In this document: piece by piece, positions 1 through 7,512 of the stretch
How positions within the stretch are numbered: the first letter of the stretch is position 1
Layout of the letters: each line of letters begins with the position of its first letter
Assembly: GCA_016930635.1 (NCBI GenBank)
Contig: JAFGGI010000050.1
Span: 1 to 58,175, forward strand
Reading direction: 5' to 3'
DNA length: 58,175 bases
Source: Sedimentisphaerales bacterium
Lineage (GTDB): Bacteria; Planctomycetota; Phycisphaerae; Sedimentisphaerales; UBA12454
The notes under the pieces: model-generated
Database searches by the model: none
Seen by the model: only the letters and a program-made list of their open reading frames with translations
Told to the model about the DNA's origin: nothing
Made by a program: the position numbers and the translations under genes

Positions 1-1
1 G

Positions 2-2587
2 CGAATTCTCGATGAGATGAAGAATTCGTATATGAATTACGCTATGAGCGTAATAGTTGCGCGTGCTTTGCCGGACGTTCGTGACGGTTTGAAGCCATCT
101 CAAAGGCGTATTCTTGTTGCTATGAACGACCTTAATTTGGGCCCGCGCAGCAAGCACAGAAAGTGTGCGAAAATCGTCGGTGACACATCTGGTAATTATC
201 ATCCGCATGGCGACCAGGCAACTTACGGTACGTTGGTTCGTCTCGGTCAGGGCTGGAACATGCGTCATTGTTTGGTCGATCCTCAGGGCAACTTTGGCAG
301 CATAGACAACGACCCGCCTGCCGCTATGAGATATACTGAAGCTCGAATGTCGGCCGAAGCGATGGAAATGCTCGAGGACCTTAAGCGGGATACCGTTGAC
401 TTTATTCCCAATTATGACGAGACGCGAACTGAGCCGACAGTCCTGCCTTCGAGGTTTCCCAATCTTTTAGTGAACGGGTCAACGGGCATCGCGGTTGGTA
501 TGGCGACGAATTTGCCGCCGCATAATTTGGGCGAGGTGTGTGAGGCGCTGCTTTTGGTGATAAAGGATCCGGACTGCGGGTTTAAAGATATAATGAAGGT
601 GATGCCGGGGCCGGACTTTCCAACCGGCGGAATAATTTGCGGCAGAAAAGGGATTCGCCAGGCTTATTCGACCGGAAAAGGACACCTGACAGTCCGAGGC
701 AGAGTAGATATCGAAGAAAACAAAAAGGGTAAAAAGTCTATAGTTATCACCGAAATACCCTATATGGTCGTTAAAACAGGGATTGTCTCCAAAATTGCCG
801 ATCTTGTACGCAATAATACATTGCCTGAAGTGGCGGATGTCAGGGATGAATCGGATCGTAAGGGCATGCGTGTTGTTGTTGAGCTGAAAAAAGATGCTGA
901 AGAACAGATCGTTCTTAATAAGCTATATAAATATACGCCATTGCAATCGACTTTTGCGATTTCCAATGTAGCATTAGTTAATAACAGGCCTGAAACGCTC
1001 AATATAAAACAAATACTTCAGTCGTTTATTGGACATCGCAAAGAAGTTATCCGCAGGCGGAGCAAGTACCTGCTTACGAGATGTCGAAACAGGGCGCATA
1101 TCCTTGAAGGTCTTATTCTCGCAGTAAGTGATATCGATGAGATAATCGAGCTGATAAAAAAGTCGCCCGATGCACCGACAGCTAAACTTAACCTTATGAA
1201 AAAGCCTTTGCGGCTGGATGAATCGGCGACGCTTAGAAAACTACTACCTGAAGAGTTTGTAAAACGGACGAGTGCAGAAGATCAGTTTTTAACAGGGCCT
1301 CAGGCAGATGCGATCTTAAGTATGCAGCTTAGCAGGCTGACCGGGCTTGAAATTGAAAAACTCGGAAAAGAATACGCAGCGCTTGTCGAAGAGATAGAAG
1401 GTTATGAAGCTATTCTTGCCAGTGAAAAGCTTGTGCTCGATATCATTACCGAGGACCTTTATGAGCTTAAAGATAAATACGCCAACAAGCGCAAGACTCT
1501 TATTACCGAGGCGGCTGAAGAATTTAATATGGAAGACTTTATCGCCGAGGAGGAAGTGCTTGTTACCGTAAGTCACAGCGGATATATCAAACGTATGCCG
1601 GTCGATACATACAGGAAACAAGGCAGAGGCGGCAGGGGTATAATCGGCTCGGATACGCGCGAGGGTGATTTTATCGAATCGCTGTTTACGGCCTCGACGC
1701 ATGATTATCTGCTTATATTTACCAACAGGGGCAAATGCTACTGGCTGAAGGTCTATAATATTCCGCAGCTTTCACGTCAAAGCAAAGGCAGGAGTATCGC
1801 GAATCTGCTTAACCTTGGCGACCAGAAGATAACCTCTATCATAAACGTTGATAAATTCGACGACCGCAATATCGTGATGGCGACCGGCAGCGGAACGATA
1901 AAGAAATCAGCTCTTGAACTTTATTCGAATCCGCGGGCCAGCGGTATTATCGCGATAAAGGTCGACCCGAGCGATGCTTTGATCGGTGCGGCTTTGACCA
2001 GCGGCAAGGACCATATAATTCTCGGCACCAAAGACGGTATGGCTATTCGATTCGATGAGTCACAAGCCAGGCCTATGGGCAGAGCGGCCAGGGGTGTAAG
2101 AGGTATCAAGCTTCGCAAGGGAGATGCAGTAGTTGATATGATTATCGCAGAAGAGTCGGCGACACTTTTGACGGTTTGCGAGAACGGATTCGGCAAGAGG
2201 ACTATACTCGAAGATTATAGAGCACAGGGCAGGGGCGGAATCGGCCTTATCAATATCAAGACGTCGGATAGAAACGGCAATGTCGTCGCGCTTAAGGCGG
2301 TAAAAGATGAAGATGATATTATGATAATGACGGCCAACGGTATTATTATCCGCACAGGGCTGGAGGAGATACGCGAGATCGGCAGGAATACGCAGGGCGT
2401 TAGATTAATAAAACTCGAGTCAGGCGACAAAGTCGTTGCTGTCGAACGGGTCGTAAAGGAAGGAAAAGACGAGGGTGGACAAGAGGGCCAGGAAGAGGGC
2501 GCAGAAGAGGCGGACGAGCCGATAGAGAACGGCGAAGAACAGCCGGAGGGTGAAGCTGCTGAAGAGGAACAGGCGGCGGAAGAATAA
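2..2587 (+). CDS. gyrA: DNA gyrase subunit A (5'-truncated by window edge)
   Basis: This is the A subunit of DNA gyrase, which cuts and rejoins DNA to introduce negative supercoils. The frame is open to the window edge, and the residues before the first in-window Met (position 17) match the family's N-terminal stretch, so the true start lies upstream. Counting from that Met, the breakage-reunion domain carries the catalytic Tyr at about residue 106 in RYTEAR. A GyrA-box (QGRGGRG, near residue 535) followed by beta-pinwheel repeats marks it as GyrA and not ParC. The C-terminus is a long Glu-rich acidic tail of about 45 residues. The quinolone-binding loop reads HPHGDQATYG, so the positions equal to E. 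coli Ser83 and Asp87 are Gln and Gly. Confidence 0.97.
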   Translation, partial: RILDEMKNSYMNYAMSVIVARALPDVRDGLKPSQRRILVAMNDLNLGPRSKHRKCAKIVGDTSGNYHPHGDQATYGTLVRLGQGWNMRHCLVDPQGNFGSIDNDPPAAMRYTEARMSAEAMEMLEDLKRDTVDFIPNYDETRTEPTVLPSRFPNLLVNGSTGIAVGMATNLPPHNLGEVCEALLLVIKDPDCGFKDIMKVMPGPDFPTGGIICGRKGIRQAYSTGKGHLTVRGRVDIEENKKGKKSIVITEIPYMVVKTGIVSKIADLVRNNTLPEVADVRDESDRKGMRVVVELKKDAEEQIVLNKLYKYTPLQSTFAISNVALVNNRPETLNIKQILQSFIGHRKEVIRRRSKYLLTRCRNRAHILEGLILAVSDIDEIIELIKKSPDAPTAKLNLMKKPLRLDESATLRKLLPEEFVKRTSAEDQFLTGPQADAILSMQLSRLTGLEIEKLGKEYAALVEEIEGYEAILASEKLVLDIITEDLYELKDKYANKRKTLITEAAEEFNMEDFIAEEEVLVTVSHSGYIKRMPVDTYRKQGRGGRGIIGSDTREGDFIESLFTASTHDYLLIFTNRGKCYWLKVYNIPQLSRQSKGRSIANLLNLGDQKITSIINVDKFDDRNIVMATGSGTIKKSALELYSNPRASGIIAIKVDPSDALIGAALTSGKDHIILGTKDGMAIRFDESQARPMGRAARGVRGIKLRKGDAVVDMIIAEESATLLTVCENGFGKRTILEDYRAQGRGGIGLINIKTSDRNGNVVALKAVKDEDDIMIMTANGIIIRTGLEEIREIGRNTQGVRLIKLESGDKVVAVERVVKEGKDEGGQEGQEEGAEEADEPIENGEEQPEGEAAEEEQAAEE

Positions 2588-2591
2588 AACC

Positions 2592-2640
2592 GAAATCCGA
2601 ATATCGAAATTCTAAACAAATTCAAAATTATAAATGCAAA
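2592..2640. repeat. AT-rich intergenic phrase, copy 1
   Basis: The AT-rich stretch just after gyrA closely matches 8426-8475 behind thiL. Both share GAAATCC, then AATATC, then a run reading TCTAAACAAATTCAAAAT or CCTAAACAAATTCAAAAT, then AAATG. The function is unknown. Confidence 0.7.
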
Positions 2641-2662
2641 TGTTTAAAACGAACAGATACTA

Positions 2663-2696
2663 AGGTGCAAAGAGACAAAGGGACAGAGGTGCAAAG
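2663..2696. repeat. Short direct repeat AGGTGCAAAG (two copies)
   Basis: AGGTGCAAAG occurs at 2663-2672 and again at 2687-2696, separated by a purine-rich spacer, between gyrA and the next gene. It is one of several low-complexity intergenic phrases in the window. Confidence 0.6.
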
Positions 2697-2734
2697 TTTT
2701 TTTAATTGCTGATTTTATTGATTTTTAATTGGCT

Positions 2735-3247
2735 ATGAATAAGATAAAAATCAATCATAAACGTATTATCCTGATTATTGCGACTATTGTTCTTGTCTAT
2801 TTTGTTGTTCCATTCCCATTTTTGAAGGATGCCAATCGCACAGATATTCAGGAATCAGCTATTCGCTGGCTGCTTTGTCATAATCACTCGGCACAACAGG
2901 ATGAACTGGAGGTTTGTTTTATTGGCATTGGGACAGATTTTGATACCGAGGAAGATTTTTCCTGGCACGATCCGACCGAAGAATTTGTCGCACGTTTTTC
3001 AGACTTTCCTATACCGGTATTTCCTTCTTCGGCGGAAGATGCAAATGTTGGTTATATTGCTGATAAAACCGGCAGGCACGGGCTTCTCTTTGGGGCTGGT
3101 AATGTCAGGAGGTGGTCTATGGGGCTTGTTATCTGCCATGGGTTCTATTATGAAGGTGATGTAAGTGCAGCAGGGTATAATATTTTTATTCTGCGAACGC
3201 CTTTCAGTTGGGTTCCAGTTTGGGCAGCTAAGCTATGGATTTCGTAG
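2735..3247 (+). CDS. Membrane-anchored protein of unknown function
   Basis: I cannot assign a function to this protein of about 170 residues. It has a basic N-terminus followed by one hydrophobic segment (residues 9-26), so it is probably anchored in the inner membrane or exported. The remainder is a soluble domain with a Cys-rich start, acidic patches (DFDTEEDF), and a C-terminal half with the residues DKTGRHGLLFGAG and FYYEGDVSAAGYN. It ends in LWIS. I chose the ATG at 2735 over a TTG two codons upstream. No strong ribosome binding site is visible. The hairpin array begins 30 bases after the stop codon. Confidence 0.6.
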   Translation: MNKIKINHKRIILIIATIVLVYFVVPFPFLKDANRTDIQESAIRWLLCHNHSAQQDELEVCFIGIGTDFDTEEDFSWHDPTEEFVARFSDFPIPVFPSSAEDANVGYIADKTGRHGLLFGAGNVRRWSMGLVICHGFYYEGDVSAAGYNIFILRTPFSWVPVWAAKLWIS

Positions 3248-3307
3248 ACAACGAACCGAGCCATGCGATAACACAAACCCCCGCATGGTGATGCGGGGGC
3301 TAAACGA

Positions 3308-3332
3308 GATTCTTCACTTCGTTCAGAATGAC
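3308..3332. repeat. GATT...AATGAC hairpin, unit a
   Basis: ATTCT pairs with AGAAT around a 13-base loop and is followed by GAC. It sits between two CCCC/GGGG palindromes and belongs to the second hairpin class of the array. Confidence 0.65.
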
Positions 3333-3370
3333 AGGGCCCCCCGGCACAGGTCCGGGGGCTAAACGACTAT

Positions 3371-3396
3371 GGATTCCCAATCGAGTTGGGAATGAC
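3371..3396. repeat. GATT...AATGAC hairpin, unit b
   Basis: ATTCCCAA pairs perfectly with TTGGGAAT around the loop TCGAG, followed by GAC. It is the second member of this hairpin class in the array. Confidence 0.7.
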
Positions 3397-3417
3397 CGTG
3401 ACCATTTGATGACACGA

Positions 3418-3485
3418 ACCCCGCCATGCGGGGATGGCGGGGCTAACCATATAAAAGCAACCCCACGACACGTCGTGGGGCTAAA
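3418..3485. repeat. Composite double-hairpin module, copy 1
   Basis: The module has two palindromes joined by the spacer CATATAAAAGCAA. The first has arms CCCCGCCA/TGGCGGGG and can also fold as CCCCGC-CAT-GCGGGG. The second is CCCCACGACACGTCGTGGGG. Near-identical copies lie at 3601-3668 and 3735-3802. Confidence 0.88.
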
Positions 3486-3600
3486 TATCCTCCCTGCGCT
3501 GTCGCACCTATGGCATGTAAACACTTGGGCTCTGTTGCGCTATGAATGATTGGGACGGCATAAAAGAACCCTCGGGTGAAACCGGGGGCTAAATATATAA

Positions 3601-3668
3601 ACCCCGCCATGCGGGGATGGCGGGGCTAACCATATAAAAGCAACCCCACGACACGTCGTGGGGTTAAA
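3601..3668. repeat. Composite double-hairpin module, copy 2
   Basis: Same arrangement as at 3418-3485, except that the trailing CTAAA reads TTAAA. It is preceded by ATATAA, as is copy 3. Confidence 0.88.
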
Positions 3669-3734
3669 CGCGTTTTGTGTGCACGGATTATTTGTAGGAA
3701 ACCCCCAGGATAAACTTGGGGGCTAAACATATAA

Positions 3735-3802
3735 ACCCCGCCATGCGGGGATGGCGGGGCTAACCATATAAAAGCAACCCCACGACACGTCGTGGGGCTA
3801 AA
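3735..3802. repeat. Composite double-hairpin module, copy 3
   Basis: This is the third copy of the module, again preceded by ATATAA and ending in CTAAATAT as in copy 1. Confidence 0.88.
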
Positions 3803-3877
3803 TATTTCCCCGTTGTGAGCAACGGGGCTAAGCAAACACTTCTCGCAATTTGGGGTAGAATCGGGTAAGATAATTTC

Positions 3878-4843
3878 GTGAAAAAACAAGAGATAAAACC
3901 TGTATATGTTCTGGCCGGGAAGGATGAATTCCTATTAGCTGAGCAGTTAAACTCTCTGTTGGCCAGGCTCCTTGAGCCTGAACAGAGGCAGATGTGTCTG
4001 AGGCAAAGTGACGGGGCAGATGTTACAGCGGCAGAAGTATTTGATGAATTGAGAACGCTGCCATTTCTGGGTGACAGGCGGGTTGTGGTTCTGACAGATG
4101 CGGAAAAGTTCGTTTCCGAAAACAGGGGACTTCTTGAGAAATATTTTGAAAGTCCTGCTTCGAGCGGGGTACTTGTTCTTGTGGTGGGAAGCTGGCCGGG
4201 CAATACCAAACTTGCCAAGGCACTGCCCAAGGTTGGCCAATTGATAGAAGTAGCGGAACTGAAACAAGCATCGCTTGTCAGTTATGTGCGCAATTACGCA
4301 AATGCCGAGCATAGCAAGAGTCTTTCCTTTAACGCGGCCCAGATGCTTGTCGAGGTTGTCGGCGATGAGCCCGGGATATTGTGCAGGGAGGTAGATAAAC
4401 TTGCCACGTATACAACGGCCAAGGCCATTACGGAAAAAGATATATCGGAACTTTGCGGGCATAACCGTATATTCGGGGCGTTTGAGGTTATTGATTCCAT
4501 GACGGCAGGTGATACTGCAAAGGCTATTGAGAAATTGCGGATAATGTTCAGTTTCGACAGGGATGCTGAGTACACGGTTGTGGGGGCTTTTGCGTGGCAT
4601 TTTCGCAGGATGTTCAGCGCTTCTGCAATGCTGAAGAACGGCGATTCGCCTGCGACGGTGGCGAAAAAGCTTCGTATTTTCTGGAACAAGGATGCGTTTT
4701 TTAGTACACTGAAAAAAATGACGCTGGAAAAGTTAGGCGATTGCTTAAAACAGCTTGCTGAGATAGATTATGCAATTAAGACCGGCAGGGCGACAGCACA
4801 AACGGCAATTGAGTCGATGATAATTCAATTGGCAAAAGAATGA
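3878..4843 (+). CDS. holA: DNA polymerase III subunit delta
   Basis: This is the delta subunit of the clamp loader, which opens the beta sliding clamp and loads it on primed DNA. The 321-residue length and order of parts fit HolA: an N-terminal domain with the start KPVYVLAGKDEFL, a middle AAA+-like region with LPFLGDRRVVVL and a degenerate nucleotide site, a helical lid (about residues 140-200), and a C-terminal collar domain ending in TAIESMIIQL. The start is GTG at 3878, directly after the hairpin array. The hairpins therefore lie in its leader or form its upstream boundary. No good Shine-Dalgarno sequence is visible. Confidence 0.9.
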   Translation: MKKQEIKPVYVLAGKDEFLLAEQLNSLLARLLEPEQRQMCLRQSDGADVTAAEVFDELRTLPFLGDRRVVVLTDAEKFVSENRGLLEKYFESPASSGVLVLVVGSWPGNTKLAKALPKVGQLIEVAELKQASLVSYVRNYANAEHSKSLSFNAAQMLVEVVGDEPGILCREVDKLATYTTAKAITEKDISELCGHNRIFGAFEVIDSMTAGDTAKAIEKLRIMFSFDRDAEYTVVGAFAWHFRRMFSASAMLKNGDSPATVAKKLRIFWNKDAFFSTLKKMTLEKLGDCLKQLAEIDYAIKTGRATAQTAIESMIIQLAKE

Positions 4844-4854
4844 TTGTTGGATAA

Positions 4855-5053
4855 CCCCTTGATAAATCAAGGGGCTAAATATTGGATTGCCGCGGCGGTT
4901 TTCAACCGCCTCGCAATAACCCCGCACCAAATTACGGCAGCAGCCTATTTGATGCGGGGCAAGCACGACCCCCCACCGCAGGGGTGGGGGCTAAGCAAAC
5001 CCGTCGTGAAATGGCGGGGCTAACCAAACCCCGGCATAAATGCCGGGGCTAAA
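4855..5053. repeat. Second cluster of CCCC...GGGG-CTAA palindromes
   Basis: This cluster fills the gap after holA. Clear units are 4855-4879 (CCCCTTGA/TCAAGGGG, CTAAA), 4920-4959 (CCCCGCA/TGCGGGG with a longer imperfect stem, lacking the CTAA tail), 4970-4995 (CCCCCACC/GGTGGGGG, CTAAG) and 5029-5053 (CCCCGGCA/TGCCGGGG, CTAAA). A degenerate unit ending GGCGGGGCTAACC lies at 4999-5024. A hairpin of the second class (GGATTGC...GCAATAAC) occupies 4884-4920. Confidence 0.85.
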
Positions 5054-5078
5054 TATTTTTGGATTCCTAAACGGAATT

Positions 5079-6023
5079 ATGGCAGAAGAAATACGAAAGC
5101 GAAAACGGAATAAGCGAAAAAAGACAGCTGTAGAGCATTGGGTAAACTATGTTCTTATCCGTGCACTTATATTTATTGTTTCCCTGTTTCCGGTAGAAAT
5201 GGTTTTGAAGTTCGCATGCTTTTTGGGCAGGGGGTTGTGGAGGCACTATCATCGGGGCAGGCAAAGAGCAATTGATAATCTGCGGGCAAGCTTTCCGGGC
5301 AAGGATGATGAATGGATAAGAAAGACCGGTAAGCGGAGTTTCGAGCACCTGGTGATGCTGGCGGTCGATGTGATTTTCATTTCCAGGCTGCTGACGAGGG
5401 ATAACTGGGAGAAGTATTCGACATATAAAAACGCTGAGCCATTGAAGTGGATAATGGCAGAAAAAAAACCTGTACTGTTCGTGGCGGCTCATTACAGCAA
5501 TTTCGAGATAATGAGCTATGTACTGGCCCAGGCAGGTTTTGATATTTACAGTATCGCAAGGCCTTTCGATAACAAATTCCTTACTAAGTATCTTTACGGC
5601 CTGCGTCAGAAGAGCAATCAGAAGATAATCGACAAAAAAGGTGCGACCGAATCGATGGAACAGATCATCAAAGAAGGCGGGGCGCTTTGCTTTATAGCGG
5701 ACCAGAACGCAGGCAAGAAGGGGGTGTTTGTCGATTTCTTCGGCAGAAAGGCCAGCACGTATAAAAGTATTGGCCTATTGGCAATCGAATATAACCTGCC
5801 GATAGGGGTCGGGATGAGCTGGCGGGTGGATAATAAGTTTTTCTTTAATGTCGAGATAGTAAGGCAAATTATGCCTGAAGAATGGAAGGATAAGGACGAC
5901 CCATTGCTGTGGATAACTCAGGAATATACGAGGGCCTTTGAAGAAGGAATTCGCAGGGACCCGGCCCAATATTGGTGGATTCACCGGAGATGGAAGACCA
6001 GGCCAAGGGAAGAAAGACAGTAG
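5079..6023 (+). CDS. Lipid A biosynthesis (LpxL/HtrB-like) acyltransferase
   Basis: This is a lysophospholipid/lipid A acyltransferase family protein that probably adds a secondary acyl chain to a lipid A precursor at the inner membrane. A highly basic N-terminus (RKRKRNKRKK) precedes one hydrophobic segment (about residues 24-50). The acyltransferase HX4(D/E) box is HYSNFE, and later parts include FIADQNAGKKGVFVDFFG and a C-terminal YWWIHRRWKTRP, both typical of LpxL/HtrB. The length of 314 residues is normal. An in-frame ATG at 5040 lies inside the loop and stem of the last hairpin repeat, so I chose the ATG at 5079. Acyl chain and acceptor cannot be read from sequence. Confidence 0.85.
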   Translation: MAEEIRKRKRNKRKKTAVEHWVNYVLIRALIFIVSLFPVEMVLKFACFLGRGLWRHYHRGRQRAIDNLRASFPGKDDEWIRKTGKRSFEHLVMLAVDVIFISRLLTRDNWEKYSTYKNAEPLKWIMAEKKPVLFVAAHYSNFEIMSYVLAQAGFDIYSIARPFDNKFLTKYLYGLRQKSNQKIIDKKGATESMEQIIKEGGALCFIADQNAGKKGVFVDFFGRKASTYKSIGLLAIEYNLPIGVGMSWRVDNKFFFNVEIVRQIMPEEWKDKDDPLLWITQEYTRAFEEGIRRDPAQYWWIHRRWKTRPREERQ

Positions 6024-6123
6024 AAGTGTTGAGTTATGAGTTTTTAGTTTTGATTTAATTTTTTTTGTTTATCCGTGTTCATTCGTGGTTTATAATCTCG
6101 TATTGATTTAACGGAGAATAATT

Positions 6124-7512
6124 ATGGCTGAGGCACAGAAAAGCTGGGAAAAACGGCTGGACAAGACTACCGATTCATTGGCTGTTGATTTTGTTGAATC
6201 ACTTTCGGTAGACAAACGGCTGTATAAATATGACATTGTCGGTTCGATTGCCCATGCGGAGATGCTCTGTGAGCAGAAGCTGCTGACAAAGGAAGAGTTT
6301 AAGCAGATAAAAGAGGCTCTGATAGATATTTCACGCCAGATAGAAGAAGGTAAATTCAAATTTGACAAGACCTATGAAGATATTCATATGGCTATTGAGG
6401 CGGCATTAATAAAAAGAATAGGCGATGCGGGTAAGAAGCTTCATACCGGCCGAAGCCGAAATGACCAGGTCGCGACGGATATGCGTCTCTGGATGCGCGA
6501 TGAAATAGAGATAATTAATACTAAAATTACGCTTCTGCAGAAGGCCCTGGTAAAGCTTGCCGAAAAATATGCATCGGGTATTATGCCCGGCTACACTCAT
6601 TTACAGCGGGCGCAGCCTGTTTCTATCGCGGCTTATTTACTGAGTTTTGTCGAGCAGCTTAATCGTGATTATCTCCGATTAAAGAATCGCCGAGCCAGTG
6701 CGAATGTTTCGCCTTTGGGCAGCGGGGCAATTGCGGGTTCTTCACTGCCTTTGGATAGAAAGAAAAGCTGCGGCCTTTTGGGCTTTTCAGATATTACCTA
6801 TAATACGATAGATTCGGTTTCCGACAGGGATTTTTGTGCAGAGTTTATTTTTGACTGCTGTCTTATCGCAGCGCATTTGTCCAAGCTGGCTGAAGACTGG
6901 ATCATTTTCTCGACAACAGAGTTTGGCTTTATACGGGTTGATGATGCGTTTTGTACTTCGTCGAGCATGATGCCTCAAAAGCGCAATCCTGATATGCTCG
7001 AGCTTATTCGCGGAAGGAGCGGAGCGGTTTATGGTTCGCTTATGGCCATACTTACTATATTAAAGGCTCAGCCGAGCGGTTATAACCGTGATCTGCAGGA
7101 AGACAAGGTGCATACCTTCGGTGCCGCTGATACGATAGAGGCATGTATCGATATGACCTGTGCGATAGTTGGAAATACTGCCTTTAATAAGGATAAGATA
7201 TCTGCTGATATTGAAAAGGGTTTCCTTGATGCTACATCTCTTGCGGAATATCTTGTGACAAAAGGTGTACCTTTCCGGACAGCTCACGGCATAGTCGGCT
7301 CATTGGTAGCTGAGTGTGAAAAGCAGGGAAAAACTCTTGCTGAAATTGATATTGAAGAGTTTAAGAAGCATTCCAAGGCGATTGATGAGGATGTTTATCA
7401 GCATCTTGGCACTGAAAATGTAGCGGCTGCTTATAAAAGTGATGCTGCGGCAGGATCGTCACAGAGCCTTGAGCAGATCAGTTACTGGAAAAAACAATTC
7501 TCAGAACGATGA
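6124..7512 (+). CDS. argH: Argininosuccinate lyase
   Basis: ArgH splits argininosuccinate into arginine and fumarate, the last step of arginine synthesis. The 462-residue protein has the superfamily signature SSMMPQKRNPD (about residues 279-289) in the flexible active-site loop. It also has the N-terminal substrate-binding stretch HTGRSRNDQVATD and the helical core with GYTHLQRAQP. The ATG at 6124 has GGAG eight bases upstream. The stop codon overlaps the start of thiL by four bases (ATGA), so the two are translationally coupled. The leader contains a TATAAT at 6091-6096 within a common intergenic phrase. Confidence 0.97.
   Translation: MAEAQKSWEKRLDKTTDSLAVDFVESLSVDKRLYKYDIVGSIAHAEMLCEQKLLTKEEFKQIKEALIDISRQIEEGKFKFDKTYEDIHMAIEAALIKRIGDAGKKLHTGRSRNDQVATDMRLWMRDEIEIINTKITLLQKALVKLAEKYASGIMPGYTHLQRAQPVSIAAYLLSFVEQLNRDYLRLKNRRASANVSPLGSGAIAGSSLPLDRKKSCGLLGFSDITYNTIDSVSDRDFCAEFIFDCCLIAAHLSKLAEDWIIFSTTEFGFIRVDDAFCTSSSMMPQKRNPDMLELIRGRSGAVYGSLMAILTILKAQPSGYNRDLQEDKVHTFGAADTIEACIDMTCAIVGNTAFNKDKISADIEKGFLDATSLAEYLVTKGVPFRTAHGIVGSLVAECEKQGKTLAEIDIEEFKKHSKAIDEDVYQHLGTENVAAAYKSDAAAGSSQSLEQISYWKKQFSER

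Larger units (their letters stand above)
3277..3832. repeat. Array of CCCC...GGGG-CTAA palindromes (11 units) between genes
   Basis: This 630-base gap holds eleven GC-rich hairpins, all in one orientation. Each begins with CCCC or ACCC and ends with GGGG followed by CTAAA, CTAAC, CTAAG or once TTAAA. Units lie at 3278-3304, 3338-3363, 3419-3447, 3461-3485, 3569-3593, 3602-3630, 3644-3668, 3702-3727, 3736-3764, 3778-3802 and 3808-3832. Stem sequences differ between units (for example CCCCCGCAT/ATGCGGGGG, CCCCGTTG/CAACGGGG, CCCCCAGG/CTTGGGGG) while pairing is kept. No T-run follows the hairpins, so they do not look like ordinary terminators. No transposase lies nearby. Confidence 0.9.

Noticed and set aside
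2829-3362. Overlapping plus-strand frames inside and after the small membrane protein gene
   Set aside because: They are in other frames of the better-supported gene and run into the hairpin repeats; their composition does not look like protein.
3277-3832. CRISPR array
   Set aside because: Unit lengths and spacings are irregular, the units are palindromes with differing stems, there are no regular spacers and no cas genes.
6065-6096. Full sigma-70 promoter for argH
   Set aside because: TATAAT at 6091 is good, but the only TTG-like -35 box is 20 bases away. The sequence also resembles a dispersed phrase, so I did not annotate it.
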